From Amorphophallus konjac (lineage: Eukaryota > Streptophyta > Magnoliopsida > Alismatales > Araceae), in assembly GCA_022559845.1 (NCBI GenBank), contig CM040129.1:1426001-1490000 (forward strand): a stretch of DNA of 64,000 bases, given 5' to 3'. Numbering within the stretch: position 1 is the stretch's first letter; every line of letters begins with the position of its first letter. Under the pieces are notes generated by a model that worked only from the letters and a program-made list of their open reading frames with translations, did not search any database and had not been told where the DNA came from. Made by a program: the position numbers and the translations under genes. Below, one piece after another: positions 32,321 to 41,639 of the stretch.

Positions 32321-33731
32321 GGTCCCCGATTTTGATGAAGGTGTGAAAAATGGAAGTCCTCCGCCAGTCGTCCTCTTGAGGTTGGGTAAGGGTGCACCTT
32401 ATCACCCCTAGGTGGGTGGAGTGGGGGTCATCTTCTACACCTTCCTCAAAGAATTGCTCCTCGTATTCCTCTTCCCACCCTAAAGCAGCCTCGTACTCCC
32501 CAACAGTATCCTCATGGGTTTCCTGGGATGTGGTAGGCCCGCCCTCAATAACAAGGCTCGACAACCCCTTGGAAGGGCATTGGGAGGCTATGTGGCCATA
32601 ACCATGGCACTGAAAATATTTAATCGTACTACTCCCTGGGGTCTTCCCTTTGGAGGCTTCCTCCCTTCGGGGAGGAGGGTTGGGTGGAGTGGCCTTTGTG
32701 GGGGTAGGATTGGTTGGCTGGGGGTAGGGCCGAGTGGGGGTTCCCCCACTGGGAGGAGGTGTTCTCAACAGAGGAGGCAGGTTGGGACGGGGTCCCGGGC
32801 CCTTGGGGGGGGCAAACCTTGGGTTCCTAGAAAACCTTTCTACATCACGGGCTATTTGATAGGCAACCTCAAGGCTATGAGCTTCCCTCATGAAAAGCTC
32901 CCATTTGATGTGGGGAAGGAGACCATTCCTAAACCGGGATAAAGTGACGGCTGGTTCTTCGACGACACCACACCTTAAGAGATATGAGTCAAATTTCTCA
33001 ACATACTCTTCCATGGTCTTTCCCTCTTGGGTAAGGCTTTGCCATTCATCAAAGAGAAGTTGGCTATAGGAGTTGGGAAGATATTTACTCCTAAGCTGGA
33101 CTTTCATGTCCATCCAAGTGTCAATGGGTTCCTCACGCCTGATTCTCCTTTGGCTTTCTACCTTTAGCCAATAGGTCTTGGCTAGCTTAAGAAGGTGCAT
33201 CTTGGCCAACCTAACCTTTCTCTCCTCGGACATAGGGTACCAATCAAAGTATTGGTCCATGCCATGCTCCCATTCTTTATAGGCACTAGGGTTATGAGAC
33301 CCGTCAAAATTCGGGGCTTCCACTTTAATCATCCTTAAGAGGAAGTCATCCGGATCCTCTCGTGGTCGCCTCTCATGGTATCGAGGTTGTGGAGCTCTCT
33401 CTTGCTCACGATACCACTCATTCTCTAGGTCTTCCCTCTCATGTTCAACCCGCGGAGGAGGAGCCCTTTGGACATGATTCCTAGGTGGGGCCCTAGTTTC
33501 TTCTAATCTCTCTAATCGGGTGGAAAAACCATTCATTTCCTCCGTGAGGGCTTGAATGGCAGCCTCAAGTCGATCCATAGGAGCTTGGGGAGCTTCCCTA
33601 GGGATGTTTTGGGTGCCTTGTAAATTGGAATCCATAGGTGGATCGGAAGTAGAAGGATCGGTCCGGTATATGGTACCCCTACGGGTGGACATGCACAATG
33701 ACAAGGTGACCGACACGGGATGGTAATGCAA
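32310..33731 (-). pseudogene. gag: Chr-2 Gag
   Basis: 473 codons. Coiled-coil-like N-terminal part (DRLEAAIQALTEEMNGFSTR), Arg-rich stretch, capsid-like domain (YKEWEHGMDQYFDWYPMSEE, LRSKYLPNSYSQLLFDEWQ, MEEYVEKFDSYLLRC), Pro-rich region and a zinc knuckle near 32600. The knuckle reads KYFQCHGYGHIASQC, so the first Cys of the CCHC set is replaced (Tyr in its place), and RNA binding would be impaired. The frame ends just past the start of the protease frame. The exact start codon is uncertain. Confidence 0.88.
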
Positions 33732-33772
33732 TTGCCCTAGGACCTAGGCTTGTAGAGACAAGTCTAAAACTT

Positions 33773-33784
33773 GCTCTGATACCA
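33773..33784 (-). other. Primer binding site of Chr-2
   Basis: The minus strand reads TGGTATCAGAGC, two bases after the LTR end. Initiator-Met type. Confidence 0.9.
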
Positions 33785-33786
33785 TT

Positions 33787-36195
33787 TGATGTGACACAAT
33801 ATGCAGCAATAGAAATTTGATCCCTAGGACTTAATTCACAATCACAACCACAAGATTGGGAGCAACTTGAGAGTCGCCGTCACACCGCGCGCACACGTTT
33901 CCCGGGGTGACTCGGTGATGTCGAGTCGAGATTGTGGAGAAAGCTCCTGGCTGGCTAGAGGACCAGCACCGCTAAGGTTGTCCCTCCCGAGGAAATGAAG
34001 CCCACAAACAAGGGCGGCCGGGTGCCTTGGGGGCACTAGGTCACTCGCTCACTATCATCCACGGTGACCACACAAGGGTTGGTGGCTCCGGGATCGGGCA
34101 CTCTCTCACCGACCAGCAGATAAGTTTCACAGATATGAAATGAACAGGAGTAAATGAGCAAGGGTAGAGGCTCACCTGGCTGGTTTGAGGAAACCAACCC
34201 CGGTCGGAGACGAGGGCGAGCGGGGAAGTGTGGGTCCCCGCACACTGCGCCGATGAAGCTTCAACCTGTTCAACTTAATACAACCACTACACCTCGCGCA
34301 GGAGGGTGACCTTGGGGAAGGGATGATCAAATACAATCAAACACTACCTCCACGCAGGGAGGGGCGGTAAGCCGGCCAGGCGGGGACGGGAGAATCGTCG
34401 GAGATCGGAAGAGGGAAGCCGAGGCTGTTTTCACGTGCAGGCTGTGATGGCTGACTGCCAGACGGTCCCGGGGCTGTATATCACGTTCCAGAATTTTTCC
34501 GGAGGCGAGACCAGCGTGGGGATCTTCGTATCTGGTACGCAGATGATCCAGAATTTTCACGATTTCTTCTGCTGCAGCTGCTGGTCCGGGTAGAGCTTCG
34601 AATAGGGTGGCAGATTCTAGCCGCAGGAACTACCTGATACGAACAACGACTTGCAGAAGCTACCCCGGTCACTCCCGAGCTCTGAATCACGAGCCGCTGG
34701 AGTTTCTGGAACCGTGGTCAAGCCCTCTTCACATAAAAATTGACGGGGAAGCCGTCTGATGTCGGTGAGGATGGGGAGGCTCAGAAGAGTGGGGGCAGGT
34801 CGCTGCAGACTGTGGGAGGCAGACCCGACCTGCCGAGGGAGAAAAACAAGAACTCTGGCCTCCGGACCCCGAGTGCAGTTCTACTTCTTGATCCTGATAG
34901 AGGACTTGAGGAAGGAGAACTTTGTAGAAGAGCTCGTAGTCTGAATCCTTCGCCGTTTGTCGTGGTGCAGCTTCTAACCGGGTTCAGGTACTCTGCAGAG
35001 GGACTCCAGCGCAGTCAGGGGAGAATGGCTCTCCCGGACAGCCCCGAACTCGGAATGGGATGAGACCACCTCTCCTGCGAAGCCGACTGGTCGACCTTTC
35101 CAGCAATGTATGGTACGTCTTCAGAGGTCACCGTATGACTCTGTGACAGCTTCTGCAAGACAGCCCTTTCTCTGCCACCTGCAGACTGATCAAAGGGGAA
35201 GAGAGGGGTGGAAGAACTTGGTTGGGGTAGGTGGGGGTTAGCAATGGAGGTGGAGAGGTGTGGATGGTGGGTGGGGTGGGATGCTTCTAGGGTGATGAGA
35301 GGGGTTGAGCAGGGGGGAGAGGAGAGATCCAAGAGGGAGGGGGGGTGAGATGGCCGCAGCTGGTAGGTGGAGGGGAGGGGAGAGGGGTGCGGCCAAGGAT
35401 GGGGGTGGGGGCGCAAATGGTCTAAGGGAGTGGGGATGTTGCCTTTGGATTTGGAGTGGTGGGTTAATGGAGGGTTAATGGTAGTCTAGGGAATGGGAAG
35501 GGGCTGCCTTGGGGATGTGGAGAGATGCTGGGGAAGTGGGGATTCCTCTTGGGAAGATGGAAGGTTGTATGGGGAAGGGGAAGGGTTGCTTGGGGAGTGG
35601 TGGGAGTAAATGGGGTATTAAGTGGCCTAGGGGAGGTGAAGGGGTGGAGGGTGAGGTGGCAGCTGAGGTGGCAGGGGGAGGGGAAGGTGAAGGGGCTAGT
35701 TCGCCCAAGGGAGGGGGAGAGAGAGAGAGTGGGGTTCGCCCCCTAGAGAGAGAGGTAGAGAGAGAGCTAGTGAGAGAGAGAAGAGCACTTAAGTGGCAAT
35801 TTCCAACAATACTTCATTAACCTTCAAAAGAGGGATTGGGGTCCTATTTATAGGAAACTCACTTTTACATATAAGACCCTGACTTTTAACATACTAACAG
35901 ATAACCAAGGAAGGGGGGGGGGGTGCGCCCATGGGCCTAGCCCAAAGAAATAGGCCCAATAGCAAGCACCATAGCCTAATGAGACTCGAACTTAGGGAAA
36001 TGACTGGATAACCTTGGTACAAGACTCAAATAAAAGGCAAATTACATGATTATGACTCAAGTAAAAAGGAGAAAACAACAAGATGACCCAATGGTAAGCA
36101 CTAAGGTCCAATCTAGAAGAAGGGCTGCTCCCTAGCTGCCTCCGGGAGGGAGAGAGGTGCCAAGCCAGAGGGAATCGTGAGTGATGCCCTCATCA
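33787..36195 (-). repeat. Chr-2 5' LTR (right copy)
   Basis: Same ends as the left LTR. Compared with it, it has an additional short duplication near 35467 (GGTTAATGG twice) and a 12-bp difference near 36082, plus about 45-50 substitutions by eye. Confidence 0.93.
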
Positions 36196-36200
36196 AGTTC
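36196..36200. other. Target-site duplication of Chr-2, right copy (AGTTC)
   Basis: Matches 26464-26468. Confidence 0.93.
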
Positions 36201-36790
36201 AGAATGAATGGCTCGTCTCTATAGCCCCACTTGATGGGCGCCAAGAATAAACCGTAGCCGGGTTTCTCTCTGTTGACCCGACCCGCAGTGGTGTCCCACC
36301 TAGCTGGTGTGAATTCTGAAGCCCGTGTCAGCATTTTCTGCTCTGCCTCCAGCTCTGTTACCCCCAAGACGGCATTCCACTTGCATCGCTCTACCGGAAG
36401 ATAGAGGGTGTCTCCGCGATACACGGAGCCTTTCAAGCTGTCCCGGTCCACCAACATGGCCCGTTCCACCATCCGAGCCTGCATGACGTCTCTCTTCCCC
36501 GAGACACTGAAGGTGCAGATGAATGGTGCAAGATGACGGTCCTTCGAGAAGTCCGGGCGATACCCGTCATCGCGATTGAAGCTCAGTCCTCCCTCGACGG
36601 TCACAATGCGAGATGAGGATATTGTGTCTGTTTCGGAGTCGAAGGATTCATCGACTATGGTGATCCTCCCAAGACCCCGGTCCAGTTGTCCGACGTTCCT
36701 CCAAGTCACAACAGGTCTAGACACCCTGCCCTGGGAAGAAGCGTCGACATCAGCGGCGCCGGAAGCAACACGGCTGGAAGAAGAGGCCAT
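36201..36790 (-). pseudogene. Antisense PMD-like gene of Tat-1: N-terminal piece
   Basis: It begins MASSSSRVASG 8 nt after a splice-acceptor-like CTGCAG (36799-36804). The N-terminus is serine-rich, then VVTWRNVGQLDRGLG and an acidic Ser-rich stretch. It then carries GKRDVMQARMVERAML, PARWDTTAGRVNREKPG and GLFLAPIKWGYRDEPF. The same order occurs in the Tat-2 copy with roughly half of residues identical, so the protein, not the DNA, is conserved between the two elements. The piece is cut at 36200 by Chr-2; the open frame continues only by chance into the LTR of Chr-2. Confidence 0.8.
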
Positions 36791-36798
36791 TTCAGCAG

Positions 36799-37100
36799 CT
36801 GCAGATAGAAATCAAAAGGAATAAGATGACATGAAGGGTAAAATAGAAAAGAAAATTTCAAGAAAATTTTGACAGTATCTCCCCTTGTCCGGGGTATGCC
36901 CAGAAGTCAAATAGGAGATCACCCACCAAGAGGGGATGACTCCGTGATAAAGAGGGACGTAGTCCCGAATGAGAAAACACACAGAGGGAGAGGCTCCCCA
37001 CGTCGATCGCCGATGCAGTGGAAAAAGAGGAGGCCGAAGAGAGAGAGAGCTCAATGAAAAATGAGCTCTCTCCATCCTCTCGGTGCCTAAATAGGCCAAG
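36799..37100 (-). promoter_or_regulatory. Leader and TATA-like box of the Tat-1 antisense gene
   Basis: On the minus strand a TATA-like box (GGCCTATTTAGGCAC, about 37083-37097) is followed by a leader of about 285 bp. A splice-acceptor-like TCTGCAG at 36799-36805 lies 8 nt before the ATG. By analogy with the Tat-2 copy, which has a clear GTGAGT donor, a 5'-UTR intron is likely, but I cannot fix its donor here. The composition (T-rich stretch before the acceptor) fits. Confidence 0.5.
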
Positions 37101-37104
37101 CCCA

Positions 37105-37290
37105 AAAGGAGCGCCGAGATGGCCCCAGCGCCGAGAGCAGAATGCGCCAAAAGGCTCGCCGAGACGGCCCTCGCGCCGAGAGCCTCTCCGTGCCGAGAGC
37201 GTCAAAGAAGTAAGCGCGTCGAGAGTTCCCGCACCGAGGCGATGGCCGCGCCGAGGTGACCCTGCCGAGATCGCTTGCGACGCCGGTTGA
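37105..37290 (-). promoter_or_regulatory. GCGCC-motif array upstream of the Tat-1 antisense promoter
   Basis: About ten GC-rich units (GCGCCGAGA, CGCGCCGAGG, GCACCGAGG and variants) spaced 10-30 bp, immediately upstream of the TATA-like box on the minus strand. Similar arrays precede the TATA boxes of the LTRs and of the Tat-2 antisense gene. Confidence 0.7.
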
Positions 37291-37502
37291 CTCACCAGGG
37301 TGCTGCAATCATTAGATCAAGCCAAAGATGCTGGTGTTCGTCCAAGTATGTTTGAAAAACATCGAGATCATCACAAGCAGAATGAAGACTCAAAGTCATG
37401 AGAAGGACCAATGAACAGGGGCAGACGTGAAGAAATTATAAAGTGCGGTGCGGTGTACACCCGCATGTCCCGTGTCACTCATTCTTCACTTACGCCACCT
37501 GC

Positions 37503-37514
37503 GGGTGGGGGGCA
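37503..37514 (+). other. Polypurine tract of Tat-1
   Basis: GGGTGGGGGGCA two bases before TGTTGGCACC. The Tat-2 element has TGGGGGGCATT before its LTR, the same arrangement. Confidence 0.85.
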
Positions 37515-37516
37515 TT

Positions 37517-38770
37517 TGTTGGCACCTAAAATATATCGAAAGAGACTAAATCAGACTCAAGGCTCTGAAGGCCAACCAGTGGTGCGGCTCCCGCACTGTC
37601 CTGGAAGTTCTGAGAATCAGAATAGAAGAGACCCACTACTCCTAACACTTTGCTCGGCTAAAGCCATCCCTGGCTAGGCCGCTGTCCAGTACTGCTATCA
37701 TTCAGATAGTCAGGCTGATAAAACTATACCAACATTCAGGCAATCATCTACCTGCTGAAGAGGATGCTTAGACAATTCTGATTCTCCGGAAATGGGATTC
37801 ACAGTGCCTCACATGTTCGTGAACGCAAGGTGTTAAACAAGCCCCAGGAAGAATAAATATATATACCAAGAAGCCCACCACGCCATCTGAAGGAGCCAAT
37901 TAGATGGATTTGGCGTCGGATGATAGAAAATGGGCCAAGCCCAATGTGAACTAAGACGCGCCGAGGGTTGCCCACGCCGGGAAGCTAGATGCTGGCGCGC
38001 CGGGGAGCTCACGCCGATAGGATGAGGGCCATCCCTCTATAAGAAGGCTGCCCTTCGAAACAAAACAAAAAAAAGAGGAGACAGACAAAGGGAGAGGGAG
38101 AAAAAAAAGAAGAGTCGTAGCCACCAAAGGAAAAGGGAGCTCGAGAGCCCTCTAAAAAGCTGAGGAGAAGAGAGGTCCACAGAGATTCGAAGGGAGAGTC
38201 AAGGTGGGATCAGTTCCAAGATGCCCTGAGGGGCTACAGCTTCCCTTTCCCCTGTCTCTTATTTTTAATATCCACTTCTCCTCTTGTGTTTGTTTTCGAG
38301 CATCCTTGCTCCAGTAGCATCGAATGCTAATGTAGCCCTGCTATCAGGGATAGAGTCTATGTATGATTTTCTCATTTCGATTTTCTTCTAGACTAAACGC
38401 ATGTATGCTGATTGGATGAATGGTTAATAAAAGAGGGCTGAAGCCTCCTTCCCCTTTTCTTTCTGTCTCTGCATCCGAGGTTCACTATGTACTATGGATA
38501 CTGAGAACTAGGCATGTTTTACCGTTTGGTCTTCCAGATCTGTTGAAGGGTTTTCTACTGTGTTTCCTTTCAACTTCGTACCCACGTCGAGAGCCTGAGA
38601 CAGTCTATCTCATGACTTCTCATCTGTAAAATGAAGAGGGATGAATCCGAACCAGAACAGTGAGTTTCTGTGCATGATTCCACTCCCAGTGAGGCCCCAG
38701 AAGGAAGGCCGTCTCCTCCCTTAATCACCCTCTCTATGATCGTCCGGACTGATCGTTGAATCGTTGAACA
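37517..38770 (+). repeat. Tat-1 3' LTR
   Basis: Begins TGTTGGCACCTAAAATAT after the polypurine tract. TATA box at 38035-38046, AATAAA-like GTTAATAAAAG near 38421-38431. The GCGCCG-rich segment at 37950-38022 lies just upstream of the TATA box. The right end (GTTGAACA, about 38770) is my best guess; no second LTR of this element is in the window to prove it. Confidence 0.65.
37950..38046 (+). promoter_or_regulatory. Tat-1 LTR promoter: GCGCCG motifs and TATA box
   Basis: GACGCGCCGAGGG, CACGCCGGG, TGGCGCGCCGGGG and CACGCCGATAGG occur within 60 bp, ending about 15 bp before CTCTATAAGAAG. The motif cores are like those upstream of the antisense gene of the same element. Confidence 0.7.
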
Positions 38771-39380
38771 AACCCCCCTTTTCAAAATACCCAAAGCTCT
38801 GAAGCCTTTACTTTAAAAACCCCTAAAACCCTCATTTCGGAAGCCCTCTCGACGCGAACCCCTCTCGGCGCGAGTCTCGCGCCAAGGGTTGCCCGCGCCG
38901 GTTGGACTCCTCTCGTCGCGCCGAGACCTACTTTTCTACGTTGCTGCGCCGAGACCTCCACACCCCTGGTGCTGAGGCCAGTCATGTCGATAGGCTTGTG
39001 CCGATACCCTCAACACTTCTGAGCCATGCCATCTTGGGTCACGATAGCCTGTCCTTCCAAGGAGAAATACAATCCTTCCCTCTATCCTCATGGGAGCTAC
39101 ATCAAAGGGGCCAATCCCCCCTATATTATGTCACCCCATCAGGTCATGAAGGTCTGCCACTGTATGTTCTCCATTGACTATGCAGGGGATATCAACAAAT
39201 CCCACAATAGGTGGACAAAGTCCCATAAGATTCAGATCCTCCTGGATCTCGGGCTACGCCCGGCTCTTCTTTTGGTTTCCACTCCAACATTTCGTGAGTG
39301 GATGACCTATAATACCCTTTTGGCACACTCCAAAATAAGGGGAGGTGCTGCCAAAATTCATCCACGAGTTTTACTATATC
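38771..39380 (+). repeat. LTR-like module A
   Basis: Starts after the Tat-1 LTR. It has a GCGCC-rich part (38845-38990, CTCGGCGCGAGTCTCGCGCC), a possible TATA (CCTATATTATG near 39119) and a terminal block with TTTTGGTTTCCA, GTGGATGACCTAT and CCAAAATAAGGGG (39272-39352). The same block recurs in module B. No coding potential is recognised; the open frame at 39026-39391 has no known motif. Confidence 0.45.
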
Positions 39381-39639
39381 GGATAGTATAATGCTTCCAC
39401 TGAAAATGTGAATTTGACCCCCAACTGTGTGGCAGAGAGCGGAGCTATACCATCTCATGACATCTTGGCCACCATCGGGGGATATAAACATTACAATCAC
39501 ACGATCTCCTTAGGCCTCATGCGGATGAATCTACCCTCACCTTCCACCTCACCCAAGTATTACCATAAACCAGCTCATGAAACCCCTATTGAACACAAAG
39601 GACCCTTTGAATCCATTAAAGCCCTCATAATATCTCAAA

Positions 39640-40290
39640 AACCAACAAAAAAATAGCTCTCGGTGCCACAGTCCTGGCGCAGCCTCTTCCCGGCGCCACT
39701 TTCGCACCGGGTGAAGGGTGCGCCGGCATGAAGGGCGCGCCGGGAGCTTGCCGCGCCGTTTTCCCTTTATTTATGGTCGCGCCGGTTGGCCTTCGCGCCG
39801 GAACCTCTACTGCGCCGTTTACCTTCATGCTGAAACACTTGCCGCGCCGTTTACCTTCGTTACCGGCCACCCGTCATATACCCAACTTCCAGAATCCCTG
39901 CCGAGTCCACCGTCAGCCAGGATTTAGGACGTTGAAACCCCCCAGACCATTACACCAGTCCCCATTACACCACGAGGGTTTCATGGCTCTTCATCCACGT
40001 CTAAATGGAGCTATATTGACGGGGTTATACCCCGATATTCTACGCCACTAACCATCAGGTTTTTTCTTCCAACCCTGCCGACCCTAGGAGTCTTGCCATT
40101 GCAAGCCCTCCAGTGGTCCCTAAAGGGGGACATTAACAAACGCCATGGCAGCGGACACTGTCCCGTCACACTCAAATCTTTTTTTTGGATTAAGGCTGCG
40201 CCCTCTTCTCTTTTGGCTTCCATCCCAGCATTCCGTGAATGGATGACCTACGTTCCCCTTTTGGCTTAGTCCAAAATAAGGGGGTATGTT
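39640..40290 (+). repeat. LTR-like module B
   Basis: A GCGCC-rich array (39658-39860: GGCGCGCCGGGAG, GTCGCGCCGG, TTCGCGCCGG, TGCGCCG) is followed by TCATATACCC and then, at 40215-40289, the block TTTTGGCTTCCA..GAATGGATGACCTAC..TCCAAAATAAGGGGG, about 80% like that of module A. Module A plus B look like two diverged copies of one LTR-type unit in direct orientation about 950 bp apart. Confidence 0.45.
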
Positions 40291-40394
40291 GTCGGATTTA
40301 CGCCTTAATACCGTTATCACGTCCCGCATGGCACAGTTTTCTACGCATGTCTCGCACCCCGTTAGCAGAGTTAGCATAGTAGTCTTATCTCGTT

Positions 40395-40580
40395 TTGCCC
40401 CCGAGACATCCTTTCTTGGCAACTAATCAGGGGTTGTCCTTCTTTGGAAGGATGTAATTAACGTCATAGCATTTATGGTATGACTGACTCTGGGTCCTGA
40501 CACGAATATCACAATCGACTGACTGAGTCAGATCGAGCGCACAATAAATTGTCACTCCAGTGACTGGCACGCCTAATAAA
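40395..40580. repeat. Left arm of a diverged 190-bp inverted repeat
   Basis: Read on the minus strand this segment (GCGTGCCAGTCACTGGAGTG, TTTATTGTGCGCTC, GACGTTAATTACATCC) matches 48680-48845 on the plus strand at about 70-75% by eye. It probably represents ends of related LTRs in opposite orientation, flanking 8.2 kb. Confidence 0.55.
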
Positions 40581-40675
40581 CTAACCAATACATCAAATAA
40601 ATTAAATAAATAAATAAATAAAATAAACAAATAAAATCCATTTCCCACAAGCATCGAACCCAAACTAAGAATCTA

Positions 40676-41620
40676 AGTTAGAATTCGTCAGCTGTTGAGA
40701 GTCACTCTCACCTCTCTGGTTGTTTTGAAACAATTGACATGCCGATCAAACCTGCATTTAAGATTTTGAATCCCCTAAGCTAGAGTTCTTTGGTTTTAAA
40801 CCAAGTTAGTTTGGAGAAGAGTAGTTTATCGAGCATAAACTAAGTATCCGATTTGAATTTCGTTAGCTCTCACATGTCACTCTCATCACCCCAATCGTGT
40901 TGGAGCATTCGACACATTGATCAGACTGGTATTTCATATTTTGAACCCCCAACCTGAGTTCTTTCATTTTAGATTAAGTTTTTTGAAAGTTGGCCAAGTT
41001 AATTCAGAGTGTATGGTATTTTGAGCACATAGTCCAAATTGAATATCCAATTTAGATTTTGTCAGCCCTCACAGGTCACTCCCATCACTCCGATCGTGTT
41101 AGAATAATCGACATACCGATCAGATCGGTATTTAAGATTTTGGACCTCCCAACTTCAATTCTTTAGTTTTAGACTAAGTTATTTCATAAAATGATATTTT
41201 AAGCAACGAGTTCAAACCGGATATCTGATTTAGAATACGTCAGCTCCCACAGATCACTCTCACTATCCAAGTCATGTTGGAACAATCGGCATAGTGATCG
41301 GACCGGTATTTCAGATTTCAGACCTCCTAAACCCAAGTTGTTTGATTTTAAACTAAGTTATTTTTAAAAAGGGTAGTTTAAACACCGAGCCCAAATTGGG
41401 AATCCGATTTAAATTTTGTCAGCTCCTACAGCTCATTCTCACCTCTCTATTTGTGTTGGAATAATTGCATATCGATCAAACTAGTATTTTAGATTTTTGC
41501 CCCCTAACTTGAGTTCTTTGGTTTTAAAAAAAAGACATTTCGGAGAATGATATTTTGAGCACCAAGCTCAAACTGGATATTTTGAGCACCAAGCTCAAAC
41601 TGGATATTTTGAGCAACAAA
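40676..41620. repeat. Tandem repeat of about 175-200 bp, five units
   Basis: GTCAGCYCYCACA-like starts near 40687, 40862, 41061, 41239 and 41418. Each unit contains a GTTGGAAYAATCG, a CGATCAGACCGGTATTT and a GAGTTCTTTGGTTTTA segment. Units are about 75-80% alike. The last one ends in a perfect 25-bp duplication (GATATTTTGAGCACCAAGCT at 41556 and 41581). The array adjoins the 3' end of the CACTA transposase remnant and may be its subterminal repeat region. Confidence 0.8.
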
Positions 41621-41639
41621 TCCATCACTCATATGAGGG

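Larger units (their letters stand above)
26469..36195 (-). mobile_element. Chr-2: chromodomain-bearing Ty3/gypsy element, minus strand
   Basis: 9.7 kb, inserted in the antisense gene of Tat-1 between the N-terminal piece and the 165-bp piece. LTRs are 2,382 bp (left, the 3' LTR) and 2,409 bp (right, the 5' LTR) with inverted ends TGATG..CATCA; they differ at roughly 2% by eye plus a few small indels. The primer binding site is at 33773-33784. Gag, protease, reverse transcriptase, RNase H, integrase and a canonical chromodomain are present. It is inactive: a gag-pol frame break, two in-frame stops, a lost zinc-knuckle Cys and a lost integrase Glu. I place it in the chromoviruses without deciding between Reina and Galadriel. 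Confidence 0.93.
11584..36790 (-). pseudogene. Antisense PMD-like gene of Tat-1, split by two insertions
   Basis: A long gene on the strand opposite to gag-pol, between integrase and the 3' LTR. It starts at ATG 36788-36790 (MASSSS..) and ends at TAG 11584-11586. Coding pieces: 36201-36790, 26304-26468, 13936-15992, 13575-13859, 13307-13489, 12756-13219 and 11584-12675. Counting each target duplication once and removing four introns leaves 4,836 bp, 1,611 codons plus stop, in one frame. Premature stops: 26378 (TGA), 15131 (TAG), 14516 (TAA), 14258 (TAA), 11668 (TAG); no frameshift. The middle resembles the plant mobile domain (aminotransferase-like) family found in transposons and in a few host genes linked to silencing; the C-terminal half is Ser/Pro/Ala-rich with a coiled coil. 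Function in the element is unknown. Confidence 0.75.
3519..38770 (+). mobile_element. Tat-1: Tat-type Ty3/gypsy element, host of nested insertions
   Basis: Visible parts, left to right: pol remnants on the plus strand (3519-8261), minisatellites (8268-11140), a long antisense gene on the minus strand (11584-36790), its promoter region, a polypurine tract and the 3' LTR from 37517. The left part (5' LTR, gag, protease) is cut off by LTR-A at 3518. Tekay-1 and Chr-2 are inserted in the antisense gene; without them the visible Tat-1 is about 15.2 kb. The lineage call rests on the YIDD-type reverse transcriptase with following RNase H, a second (archaeal-like) RNase H before integrase, and LTRs starting TGTTGGCACC. 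The right LTR end near 38770 is an estimate. Confidence 0.8.

Noticed and set aside
36113..36200. C-terminal end of the N-terminal antisense frame (ending ..REQPFF)
   Set aside because: These residues come from the Chr-2 LTR; the true continuation of the gene is at 26468 and lower.
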